Source: Betaproteobacteria bacterium (GTDB lineage Bacteria; Pseudomonadota; Gammaproteobacteria; Burkholderiales; Burkholderiaceae_E). From it: a DNA stretch of 5,617 nucleotides. The stretch covers positions 1 to 5,617 of the forward strand of contig VGHV01000173.1 of NCBI GenBank assembly GCA_016868095.1, given 5' to 3'. Shown here one piece after another: positions 1-5,586 of this stretch. Position 1 is the stretch's first letter. Every line of letters begins with the position of its first letter. A model generated the notes under the pieces. The model made no database searches. It was not told the origin of the DNA and saw only the letters and a program-made list of their open reading frames with translations. The position numbers were made by a program, and so were the translations under genes.

Positions 1-419
1 CGCCTCGCATCGCCAATCGCCTTTTGCGCCGGGTACGTGATTTTGCCCAGGTGCGGCACGGCGGCAAGATCACAGCCCAGGTGGCCGATCAAGCGTTATC
101 GATGCTTGATGTGGACAAACAAGGGCTTGACCTGATGGATCGCAGCCTCCTTGAGGCGATCACCCGCAAATTTGCAGGAGGTCCCGTGGGCCTCGATAAT
201 CTGGCTGCAGCCATCGGCGAAGAGCGCGACACCATCGAAGATGTGATCGAACCCTTTTTAATTCAACAAGGCTATTTGCAGCGCACACCGCGCGGTCGTA
301 TGGCCACCGAACTAGCATGGCAGCACCTCGGACTTGAGCGAGCCGCATCAAATCAGGCTGCCATCGTCAACCCAATTTCCAGCCCTTCGTTATTCGATCA
401 GGATCCCCCTAAGCCATGA
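1..419 (+). CDS. ruvB: RuvB, Holliday junction branch-migration ATPase (3' part only)
   Basis: This is the C-terminal end of RuvB, the hexameric AAA+ motor that works with RuvA to drive branch migration of Holliday junctions in recombination and repair. The reading frame is open from the window edge (first full codon at 3), so the gene begins upstream and the Walker A/B motifs are outside the window. About 138 residues are visible. They open with [17 protein letters not shown], the sensor-2 arginine region. The winged-helix DNA-binding domain follows, with the family signatures [20 protein letters not shown] and [17 protein letters not shown]. After the usual end (AWQHLGL) there is a tail of about 27 residues ending [10 protein letters not shown] that E. 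coli RuvB lacks; similar tails occur in betaproteobacteria. Its TGA overlaps the tolQ ATG by 4 nt, so the two are probably co-transcribed and translationally coupled. Identification is firm; the gene is cut by the window, not broken. Confidence 0.97.
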   Translation, partial: PRIANRLLRRVRDFAQVRHGGKITAQVADQALSMLDVDKQGLDLMDRSLLEAITRKFAGGPVGLDNLAAAIGEERDTIEDVIEPFLIQQGYLQRTPRGRMATELAWQHLGLERAASNQAAIVNPISSPSLFDQDPPKP

Positions 420-1096
420 GTGCCCATGCCGATATGTCCATCTTGTCGCTGGTTCTAAATGCCAGCGTCCTCGTCCAATTTGTGATGTTGGTGCTACTGG
501 GTATATCGGTTGCATCCTGGACGGGTATTTTTCGAAAAGGTTTCAGCATCCGAGAAGAAAAAAAGCTTACCGTGGCTTTTGAAGATGCCTTTTGGACCGA
601 CGGCGATCTTGGTGCGCTTTATCGTGAGCTTCAAGACGACAGCAATCATCAACGCGGGGCACTCGCGAGAATTTTTGCAGCGGGCATGGGTGAGTTTCTT
701 AAAGTTCGCCAGCAAAAGCCTGGCGATGTGGCCGCAATGCTCGACGGTTCACGCCGAGCCATGCGAGCCTCGAGTCAGCGTGAAATGGATAGCCTTGAGG
801 GAGGACTTCCCTTTTTGGCGTCAGCCGGGTCGGTCAGCCCTTATATCGGTTTGTTTGGCACCGTCTGGGGCATCATGAATTCGTTTCGGGGTTTAGCCAA
901 TCTCCAGCAAGCCACGCTTGCTGCTGTTGCCCCAGGCATTGCCGAAGCGCTCGTGGCAACAGCGATTGGGCTTTTTGCGGCAATTCCCGCGGTTGTTGCC
1001 TACAACCGATATGCAACTGAGATCGATCGCTTGGCGAATCGTTTTGATACCTTCACTGAAGAATTTCTGAATATTTTGCAAAGGCAGGCGCGCTAA
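416..1096 (+). CDS. tolQ: TolQ, inner-membrane proton-channel subunit of the Tol-Pal system
   Basis: TolQ belongs to the ExbB/MotA family. With TolR it forms the inner-membrane complex that uses the proton motive force to energise TolA. The 226 residues match the family length (E. coli 230). Three membrane segments are visible: about 14-36, 131-155 and 168-196, with a large cytoplasmic loop (about 40-130) between the first two. The signature stretches [14 protein letters not shown] and [20 protein letters not shown] are intact. Thr149 (FGTVWG) and Thr182 (VATAIG) match the channel-lining threonines of E. coli TolQ (Thr145, Thr178). The start at 416 forms an ATGA overlap with ruvB and has no Shine-Dalgarno sequence, so initiation probably relies on reinitiation by ribosomes finishing ruvB. 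An in-frame ATG at 434 ([11 protein letters not shown]) aligns well with the E. coli N-terminus (MNILDLFLKAS) and is an alternative, but it also lacks a ribosome-binding site. No ybgC gene precedes it. Confidence 0.97.
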   Translation: MSAHADMSILSLVLNASVLVQFVMLVLLGISVASWTGIFRKGFSIREEKKLTVAFEDAFWTDGDLGALYRELQDDSNHQRGALARIFAAGMGEFLKVRQQKPGDVAAMLDGSRRAMRASSQREMDSLEGGLPFLASAGSVSPYIGLFGTVWGIMNSFRGLANLQQATLAAVAPGIAEALVATAIGLFAAIPAVVAYNRYATEIDRLANRFDTFTEEFLNILQRQAR

Positions 1097-1098
1097 TT

Positions 1099-1542
1099 AT
1101 GGGAGCCGGCGCATCATCAGGCTCATCACGACGATCGCGACGGATGGTGGCGGAAATCAACGTGATTCCCTATATCGACGTCATGCTGGTCTTACTTGTA
1201 ATCTTCATGGTCACAGCTCCCCTGCTGCCACCGGGAGCAATCGATCTGCCGTCGGCAGGCCAAAGCAATGCAAAAACCGAAGGCTTTATTGAATTGGTCA
1301 TTCAACGCAATGGTTCGATGAGTGTTCGCACCCGCAACACCCGAGACGCTGAGCAAGTCAGGGATCGGATTGGGAAGAGCGAATTACTCGAGACGGTCAA
1401 GCGTCTTCAAGCCGATCAGAATCTACCGGTCGTCATCAGTGCCGATAAATCGATTGCCTATGAAAAAGTGGTTGAAGCCATGGATTTGCTAAGGCGTGGG
1501 GGCATTCAACGGGTGGCCTTGATGGTCAAGGCTGCGAGTTGA
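1099..1542 (+). CDS. tolR: TolR, inner-membrane proton-channel subunit of the Tol-Pal system
   Basis: TolR is the ExbD/MotB-like partner of TolQ: a short cytoplasmic N-terminus, one membrane helix and a periplasmic domain. The protein has 147 residues, as is usual. The basic N-terminus (SSRRSRRMVAEIN) leads into the helix at about 24-43, YIDVMLVLLVIFMVTAPLL. Asp27 in it corresponds to the essential proton-carrying aspartate (E. coli Asp23). The periplasmic part (about 44-147) has the family's strand-helix pattern and ends with LPVVISADKSIAYEKVV and GGIQRVALMVK, a typical ExbD/TolR C-terminal fold. The gene begins 2 nt after the tolQ stop. Purine-rich AAGGCAGG at 1081-1088, within the tolQ 3' end, is a weak ribosome-binding site, so translation is probably coupled to tolQ. 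Two stop codons lie side by side at 1540-1545 (TGA TAG). Confidence 0.97.
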   Translation: MGAGASSGSSRRSRRMVAEINVIPYIDVMLVLLVIFMVTAPLLPPGAIDLPSAGQSNAKTEGFIELVIQRNGSMSVRTRNTRDAEQVRDRIGKSELLETVKRLQADQNLPVVISADKSIAYEKVVEAMDLLRRGGIQRVALMVKAAS

Positions 1543-1610
1543 TAGCCCATCAGACAGCATGAACTTTCACACCCTGACCAAGCGATAGTCCACCTTCTAG
1601 AGCATGCAAA

Positions 1611-1658
1611 GACTCGATCAATCAACATAAAAAGGACTCGATGAATCAACAAAAGCAG
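1611..1658 (+). repeat. Imperfect 24-bp tandem repeat spanning the tolA start
   Basis: Two adjacent 24-bp units (1611-1634 and 1635-1658) match at 20 of 24 positions. Both begin GACTCGAT, continue with AATCAACA and end with AG. The second copy contains the tolA ATG at 1641; at the equivalent place the first copy has ATC (1617-1619), so it cannot start translation with ATG. The first copy supplies the AAAGGA ribosome-binding site used by the second. This looks like a local duplication of the tolA translation start, with later loss of the upstream start codon, but the sequence alone cannot give the order of events. Confidence 0.8.
1631..1636 (+). promoter_or_regulatory. Ribosome-binding site of tolA
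   Basis: AAAGGA lies 4 nt before the ATG at 1641, a slightly short but workable spacing. It sits at the junction of the 24-bp tandem repeat. It fixes the tolA start and shows that tolA, unlike tolQ and tolB, has its own ribosome-binding signal after the 98-nt spacer. Confidence 0.7.
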
Positions 1659-2654
1659 GAACGGCTCTCGGTCACGCTTGCAGTACTTATGCATGCTGCG
1701 CTTGCCGCCTTCTTGCTCATTGGCCTTTCGTGGAAGAATCAGGAGCCACCGCCGGTGCAGGCCGAGTTATGGCAGGCGAGCGACGCCCCATCTGCAGCGG
1801 CGCCAAAGCTTGAGCCAACAAAACCCGAGCCCAAGCCAGAACCAAAACCCGAACCTAAGCCAATCAAACCCGAGCCTGAGCCCCCGGCTGCCAAACTCGC
1901 GCCAAAACCTCCGAAGGTGATTGAACCGAGCGCAGCCGATATCGCGCTGCAAAAAAAGAAAGAAGAAGAGCGGCGGAAAGAAGAAGCCAAACGCATCGCC
2001 GAAGAAAAAAAGCGCCAGGAAACCAAAAAATTAGCTGAAGAAAAAGCGAAGCGCGAGACCGAAAAAGCCAAAAAAGAAGCCGAGCAACGAAAGCTTGCCG
2101 AAGAGAAGCAAAAGCAGGACGATGAACGCAAAAAGAAACTAGCGGAGGCCGAGAAGAAAAAGGAAATCGACCGAACGCTTAGAGAAGCCGAGGAACAAAA
2201 ACTCGCCGAGCGTTTACGTGCCGACCAGATCGCCCGTATGCAGCAGACAGCACCCGAAACCAGATCCAAGCAAGAGGCCTCCCGCCAGGGCAGCCAACAA
2301 GGCTCACGCGACGGTAATAGCGCTCAGGGACTTTCGGCAGGCGTTGGTGGGCAGGGGAATAGCTTAGATGCCTCCTATGCCGCAAGGCTCAGAGCAGCAA
2401 TCCGGGCGAATACGGTTTTTGGACAAGCAGTCAGCGGTAACCCACGCGCCGAATTCACCGTTAGTCTTTCGGCGAACTGCGAGGTCCTTCAAGTACGGCT
2501 TAAATCGAGCAGCGGGAACAAAAGTTGGGATGACGCTGCTGAACGAGCGATCAGCAGGACCACGCCGTTTCCGAAACCCTCATCGGGCAGCTGCCCAGGG
2601 TCTATGCTTATTTCGCATCAACCCAAGGACAGTTCAAAAGACGGCATGATGTAA
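1641..2654 (+). CDS. tolA: TolA, inner-membrane-anchored periplasm-spanning arm of the Tol-Pal system
   Basis: TolA transmits energy from TolQR across the periplasm to TolB-Pal and is also the usual entry receptor for group A colicins and filamentous phage. The 337 residues show all three domains. Domain I is one N-terminal membrane anchor (about 11-31, LAVLMHAALAAFLLIGLSW) with His18 in the place of the TolQR-interacting His22 of E. coli. A proline-rich linker of PKPEP repeats (about 58-82) follows. Domain II, about 100-205, is a very charged Lys/Glu/Ala helix. A Gln/Ser/Gly-rich hinge (about 206-243) leads to domain III, about 245-325, with SYAARLRAAIRANTVF, AEFTVSL and SSGNKSWDDAAERAISRT, a TonB-C-like fold typical of betaproteobacteria. 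Domain III has two cysteines (280 and 318), and a polar tail SHQPKDSSKDGMM ends the protein. A-rich runs in domain II create A AAA AAG heptamers. The start is fixed by AAAGGA and by the membrane segment beginning soon after it. Confidence 0.95.
   Translation: MNQQKQERLSVTLAVLMHAALAAFLLIGLSWKNQEPPPVQAELWQASDAPSAAAPKLEPTKPEPKPEPKPEPKPIKPEPEPPAAKLAPKPPKVIEPSAADIALQKKKEEERRKEEAKRIAEEKKRQETKKLAEEKAKRETEKAKKEAEQRKLAEEKQKQDDERKKKLAEAEKKKEIDRTLREAEEQKLAERLRADQIARMQQTAPETRSKQEASRQGSQQGSRDGNSAQGLSAGVGGQGNSLDASYAARLRAAIRANTVFGQAVSGNPRAEFTVSLSANCEVLQVRLKSSSGNKSWDDAAERAISRTTPFPKPSSGSCPGSMLISHQPKDSSKDGMM
1812..1886 (+). repeat. Proline/lysine/glutamate repeat tract in tolA
   Basis: Residues 58-82 of TolA are built from repeated KPEP/PKPEP units (KPEPKPEPKPEPKPIKPEPE). 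The codons vary between copies (CCC, CCA, CCT for Pro; GAG, GAA for Glu), so the repeat is clear in the protein but not exact in DNA, which points to selection on the peptide and not to recent slippage. Such tracts form stiff extended linkers and also occur in TonB. It probably lengthens the arm just beyond the inner membrane. Confidence 0.8.
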
Positions 2655-2683
2655 ACTTTACTCGCAATGTTAGCGTGCACCCT

Positions 2684-3982
2684 ATGAACTTAATCCCCCG
2701 GCGCTTGATTCTTTCAAGAATCCTTGCAGCGCTGTTCACTCTCCCCATCTACCTCGTCCTCGGTCTTCAGCCCTTCGCCCAGCAACGCGTTGACGTTTCG
2801 GGTGTCGCGCAATCACTGCTACCCCTCTCAGTAGCAAATTTCGCCTCCGATCAACGCGTCCGCACCGACGTATCTGGCGTTGTGCATAGCGATCTCGGTC
2901 GAAGCGGCCTATTCAACATGATCGACAGCGGTATTGTGCTTGCAGACACAGGCCCGGTTCCTGCAGAACTGCGCGGCAAGGGTATCGATATGCTTGTTTC
3001 GGGCTCCGTTTCGCGACTCGCCGATGGTCGGTTTGATGTGCGTTACCGCCTCAATGACTTGGTTAAGCAGCGTGCGGTTTTTCAGCGCTCGATAGTTGTC
3101 CATCCCGATGATTTACGCATGGCCGGCCACCGTATCGCCGACGAAGTTTTTGAGGCGTTAACAGGTGAAAAGGGCATTTTCTCCACAAGGATTGCTTATG
3201 TGAGTAAGCAGGCCACACGCTATGTCTTGCAAATCGCCGATTGGGATGCCGAAAGTCCACAGCTCGCACTTAGCTCGGCCGAGCCGATCATATCGCCGCG
3301 TTGGTCGCCTGACGGATCAAAACTCGCTTACGTGTCATTCGAAAGCAAAAAGCCAGTCGTTTACGTACACAATCTGGCCACCGGAGAACGCCTAGCGGTT
3401 GCGAATTTTCGCGGGAGCAACAGTGCACCGGCATGGGCCCCTGATGGCCAACAACTGGCAGTCTCTCTCACGATGGATGGCATGTCGCAGATTTATCTGG
3501 TGTCAGCACGAGGCGGATCGCCGCGGCGATTGACTTCATCCAATTCGATCGACACCGAACCTGTTTTTTCCCCCGATGGGCGTTCGGTTTATTTCACCTC
3601 AGATCGCGCAGGAAGCCCTCAGATCTATCAAGTTTCCAGCCAGGGCGGCGAAGCAAGGAGAGTTACCTTTGGTTCACCCTACTCGACCTCCGCAAGGGTG
3701 AGTCCCGATGGGAAATTACTCGCCTACATCACCCGTCGTGATGGGCGGTATTTGGTCGCCGTGAGGGAGCTTGCAAGTGGCAATGACACGCTGGTCTCAG
3801 AGACCGGCCGAGAAGAAGCGCCTTCGTTTTCACCAAACGGTAAATGGGTGATGTACGCAAGTAGGCGCGGCGGACGCGACGCCTTAATTGCCGCGTCGGT
3901 TGATGGCAAAGTCAAACAACAACTTGCAAGTCTCGCGGGTGACATGCGTGAACCAGCATGGGGCCCGCTGCCATCAAAGTAA
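2684..3982 (+). CDS. tolB: TolB, periplasmic beta-propeller of the Tol-Pal system
   Basis: TolB is a soluble periplasmic protein that binds Pal through its propeller and TolA through its N-terminal segment, coupling the energised inner-membrane complex to release and relocation of Pal. From the ATG at 2684 it has 432 residues, normal for the family. The signal peptide has Arg6-Arg7, a hydrophobic core (about 15-29) and probable cleavage after QPFA (Ala32), leaving a mature N-terminus QQRVDVSGV like other TolB proteins. The N-terminal alpha/beta domain covers about 35-165. The six-bladed propeller shows regular WSPDG-type motifs at about 207, 251, 295, 339 and 382 and a closing WGP at 426, spaced 43-44 residues apart. 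An in-frame GTG at 2675 would add three residues. Neither start has a Shine-Dalgarno sequence, so translation probably depends on ribosomes ending tolA 20-29 nt upstream. I chose ATG over GTG for lack of other evidence. Confidence 0.96.
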   Translation: MNLIPRRLILSRILAALFTLPIYLVLGLQPFAQQRVDVSGVAQSLLPLSVANFASDQRVRTDVSGVVHSDLGRSGLFNMIDSGIVLADTGPVPAELRGKGIDMLVSGSVSRLADGRFDVRYRLNDLVKQRAVFQRSIVVHPDDLRMAGHRIADEVFEALTGEKGIFSTRIAYVSKQATRYVLQIADWDAESPQLALSSAEPIISPRWSPDGSKLAYVSFESKKPVVYVHNLATGERLAVANFRGSNSAPAWAPDGQQLAVSLTMDGMSQIYLVSARGGSPRRLTSSNSIDTEPVFSPDGRSVYFTSDRAGSPQIYQVSSQGGEARRVTFGSPYSTSARVSPDGKLLAYITRRDGRYLVAVRELASGNDTLVSETGREEAPSFSPNGKWVMYASRRGGRDALIAASVDGKVKQQLASLAGDMREPAWGPLPSK

Positions 3983-3995
3983 TACAGCAGAGAAG

Positions 3996-4052
3996 CCATT
4001 CACGATCGAAGTCATTCCAATGAGAATTCAGGCTCAACCCATTCACTCGAAG
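3996..4052 (+). repeat. Short direct repeat in the tolB-pal spacer
   Basis: CCATTCACGATCGAAG at 3996-4011 recurs as CCATTCACTCGAAG at 4039-4052, the same sequence lacking an internal GA. The second copy runs into the pal ribosome-binding site. With only 14 matching bases the repeat could be chance, although it lies in a spacer of only 81 nt. No function is evident. Confidence 0.5.
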
Positions 4053-4055
4053 GAG
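4050..4055 (+). promoter_or_regulatory. Strong ribosome-binding site of pal
   Basis: AAGGAG, within GAAGGAGAA, stands 8 nt before the pal ATG at 4064. It is the best ribosome-binding site in the window and fits the known high abundance of Pal. The rest of the 81-nt spacer shows no clear promoter or terminator to me. Confidence 0.85.
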
Positions 4056-4063
4056 AACCTTTC

Positions 4064-4636
4064 ATGAAACAAGTAACCCGCCGCCTGGCTATGCTCACAG
4101 CCATTGCATTGACCCTGGGTGCCTGCTCATCGGTTCCCCTTGAGGAAGAAAAGGGAGCACCAATCGATAATCGCGGTGCAGCTGGCAGCGGCGGTACGCC
4201 CGCGCCAAGTGAGCCGGCAGCACGCTCTGCGGTTGCACCGGTTCAGGCAGCCAGTACAGCCAGTACGGGCTTGCAAGCGGCGCTCAGCGACCCTTCGAGC
4301 CCTGTGTTTCGAAAGATTGTTTATTTTGATTTCGATAGTTTTGAGATTCGCGAAGAGTTTCGCGGACTCATTCAGGCACACGCAAGCTTTTTACAAGCTA
4401 ATAAGCAATTGAAAGTTGCCATCCAGGGCCACACCGATGAGCGTGGTACCCGGGAGTACAACCTGGCACTTGGCCAAAAACGTGCCGAGGCCGTACGCAA
4501 GGCGCTGGTGACCTTAGGGGTGGCCGACACGCAACTTGAGGCTGTGAGCTTTGGTGAAGAAAAGCCAATGAACCAGGCCAATGATGAGGCCGCTTATGCA
4601 CAGAATCGCCGCGCTGAGTTGGTCTATCAACAATGA
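4064..4636 (+). CDS. pal: Pal, peptidoglycan-associated outer-membrane lipoprotein
   Basis: Pal anchors the outer membrane to peptidoglycan and is moved to division sites by TolQRAB. The 190 residues begin with a lipoprotein signal (two Arg at 6-7, hydrophobic core about 8-20) and lipobox LGAC. Cys21 is the lipidation site, and Ser at +2 gives no inner-membrane retention signal, so outer-membrane delivery is expected. A low-complexity Ala/Pro/Ser/Gly linker (about 30-75) follows. The OmpA-like domain (about 82-190) has YFDFDSFEI, GHTDERGTREYNLALGQKRA and NRRAELVYQ. Asp125 and Arg140 are 15 residues apart, as are the diaminopimelate-binding Asp and Arg of Acinetobacter OmpA, so peptidoglycan binding should be intact. 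The start is fixed by the strong AAGGAG and by the signal sequence. Its TGA overlaps an ATG (4633) that opens the cpoB frame. Confidence 0.97.
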   Translation: MKQVTRRLAMLTAIALTLGACSSVPLEEEKGAPIDNRGAAGSGGTPAPSEPAARSAVAPVQAASTASTGLQAALSDPSSPVFRKIVYFDFDSFEIREEFRGLIQAHASFLQANKQLKVAIQGHTDERGTREYNLALGQKRAEAVRKALVTLGVADTQLEAVSFGEEKPMNQANDEAAYAQNRRAELVYQQ

Positions 4637-5586
4637 TGCGAGGACGCCCAAGCGCTGCTTGCTTGCAAGCGGATCCAAAACGATGTCTAACTAAAGGATC
4701 AGCCCTGAGCTTTTCGCGTCTAGTCGCACTCACGTTCAGCGGTGCCATGTTGTTGGCGCCGGCTGCGTACCCGGTCAACGCTCAGGCAGCGATCTTTTCT
4801 GACGACGAAGCGCGTAAAGCGATCTTAGATTTGCGCATTCGCTTTGAAGAATTGCGCAGCCAAGTCCAAGAATTGCGCAGCCAAGTCCAAGATCTCGGCA
4901 AACAAATCCAGGCATTGAATACCGAGCTCAAAGAGACTCAGCAAGTTGTACAAAAAAAGGCCGATGGTCAAGGTCAACTTGGCGTTCAGTCTGATATGGA
5001 GCGCCTTCGCCAAGAACTAGCGCGGGCGAGAGGTCAAATCGAAGAACTTGTCAACGAACTTACAACCACCCAAAAGCGACAACGCGACTTGGACCAGATG
5101 GTCGATAAACGGATCGCTGAGGTGAAGACCAAAGTGGGCGAGGTTGACAACAGGCTCACTGCCTTTGAGCCTATCGTGGTCAATGTTGACGGCATGGAAA
5201 TCCGCGTTGACCCCGCTGAGAAACGGCTTTTTGATACTGCGATTGAATCATTTCGTGCTGGCGAGTTCAAACAATCGGCCGCCCAGTTGCGCAGCATGAT
5301 GGATCGTTTCCCAGACTCGGCCTATATGCCAAGCCTGGTTTTTTGGTTTGGCAGTGCCAACTACGCACAGCGCGAATTTAAGGGTGCAATCACCAGTTTC
5401 ACGGCCTTTTTGAAGACTTATGCCGAACATCCGCGTGCGGCCGATGCGCGGCTAAATTTGGGACTGGCACAAGCAGACGCCGGTGAGCGAGCCGCCGCGA
5501 AAAAAACGCTTCAAAACGTCGTCGATCGCCACCCAGAGAGCAATGCTGCGGTCGTGGCGAAAGAACGCCTTAGCAAGCTGAAGTGA
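4633..5586 (+). CDS. cpoB: CpoB (YbgF), periplasmic coiled-coil/TPR division coordinator
   Basis: CpoB binds TolA and, in E. coli, adjusts PBP1B-LpoB activity so that peptidoglycan synthesis and outer-membrane constriction stay in step. Given as the longest frame, 317 residues from the ATG overlapping the pal stop (ATGA). A better translation start may be CTG at 4705 (residue 25). AAAGGA lies 6 nt before it, and from there the protein begins MSFSRLVALTFSGAMLL, a standard signal peptide of 28 residues ending in NAQA (AxA cleavage site, residues 50-52). The ATG start would instead put 24 polar residues including two cysteines ahead of it. After cleavage comes a Gln/Glu/Leu-rich coiled coil (about 58-175), longer than in E. 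coli CpoB, containing one exactly duplicated heptad ELRSQVQ. Three TPR-like repeats follow at about 194-229, 232-267 and 269-305 (AEKRLFDTAIESFRAGEFKQ, PSLVFWFGSANYAQREFKGA, ADARLNLGLAQADAGERAAA). The family call is firm; the start is not. Confidence 0.93.
   Translation: MMRGRPSAACLQADPKRCLTKGSALSFSRLVALTFSGAMLLAPAAYPVNAQAAIFSDDEARKAILDLRIRFEELRSQVQELRSQVQDLGKQIQALNTELKETQQVVQKKADGQGQLGVQSDMERLRQELARARGQIEELVNELTTTQKRQRDLDQMVDKRIAEVKTKVGEVDNRLTAFEPIVVNVDGMEIRVDPAEKRLFDTAIESFRAGEFKQSAAQLRSMMDRFPDSAYMPSLVFWFGSANYAQREFKGAITSFTAFLKTYAEHPRAADARLNLGLAQADAGERAAAKKTLQNVVDRHPESNAAVVAKERLSKLK
4693..4698 (+). promoter_or_regulatory. Possible ribosome-binding site for a CTG start of cpoB
   Basis: AAAGGA, the same motif used by tolA, lies 6 nt upstream of CTG 4705 in the cpoB frame. 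No ATG, GTG or TTG sits at a suitable distance in that frame. If used, it would give CpoB a signal peptide of ordinary length and leave 68 nt between pal and cpoB untranslated. A minimal frame ATG TCT AAC TAA (4683-4694) ends on this motif. Confidence 0.5.
4847..4892 (+). repeat. Exact 21-bp tandem repeat in cpoB (one coiled-coil heptad)
   Basis: The segment repeats with a period of 21 bp, without mismatch over 46 bp (units at 4849-4869 and 4870-4890, beginning GAATTGCGCAGCC). Because 21 bp is seven codons, the duplication keeps frame and heptad register, giving ELRSQVQ twice and then the diverged DLGKQIQ. Identity at synonymous positions suggests a recent slippage or duplication event, or repeat homogenisation. 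Confidence 0.9.

Noticed and set aside
1574..1602. Possible promoter CTGACC - 17/18 nt - CTAGAG/TAGAGC in the tolR-tolA spacer
   Set aside because: The -35 match is partial and the -10 match poor; a match this weak is expected by chance. A tolA promoter here remains possible but unsupported.
1543..1640. A missing small gene between tolR and tolA
   Set aside because: The 98-nt spacer has no open frame of meaningful length with a start signal; only the tandem repeat and tolA ribosome-binding site are visible.
1739..2269. Antisense open frame of 176 codons opposite tolA, rich in Ser, Phe and Gly
   Set aside because: It is the mirror of the Lys/Glu/Pro-rich low-complexity coding of TolA. Biased codons on one strand suppress stops on the other, and it has no recognisable domain.
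4649..4672. Overlapping small hairpins (CAAGC/GCTTG) and the 10-bp palindrome GCTTGCAAGC just after pal
   Set aside because: Stems are only 5-6 bp and no T-run follows, so it does not look like a terminator. Alternative pairings are intriguing but too weak to claim an attenuator.
4398..4778. Antisense open frame of 126 codons across the pal end and cpoB start
   Set aside because: It covers strongly conserved Pal coding sequence and its product resembles nothing I know; it is a shadow frame.
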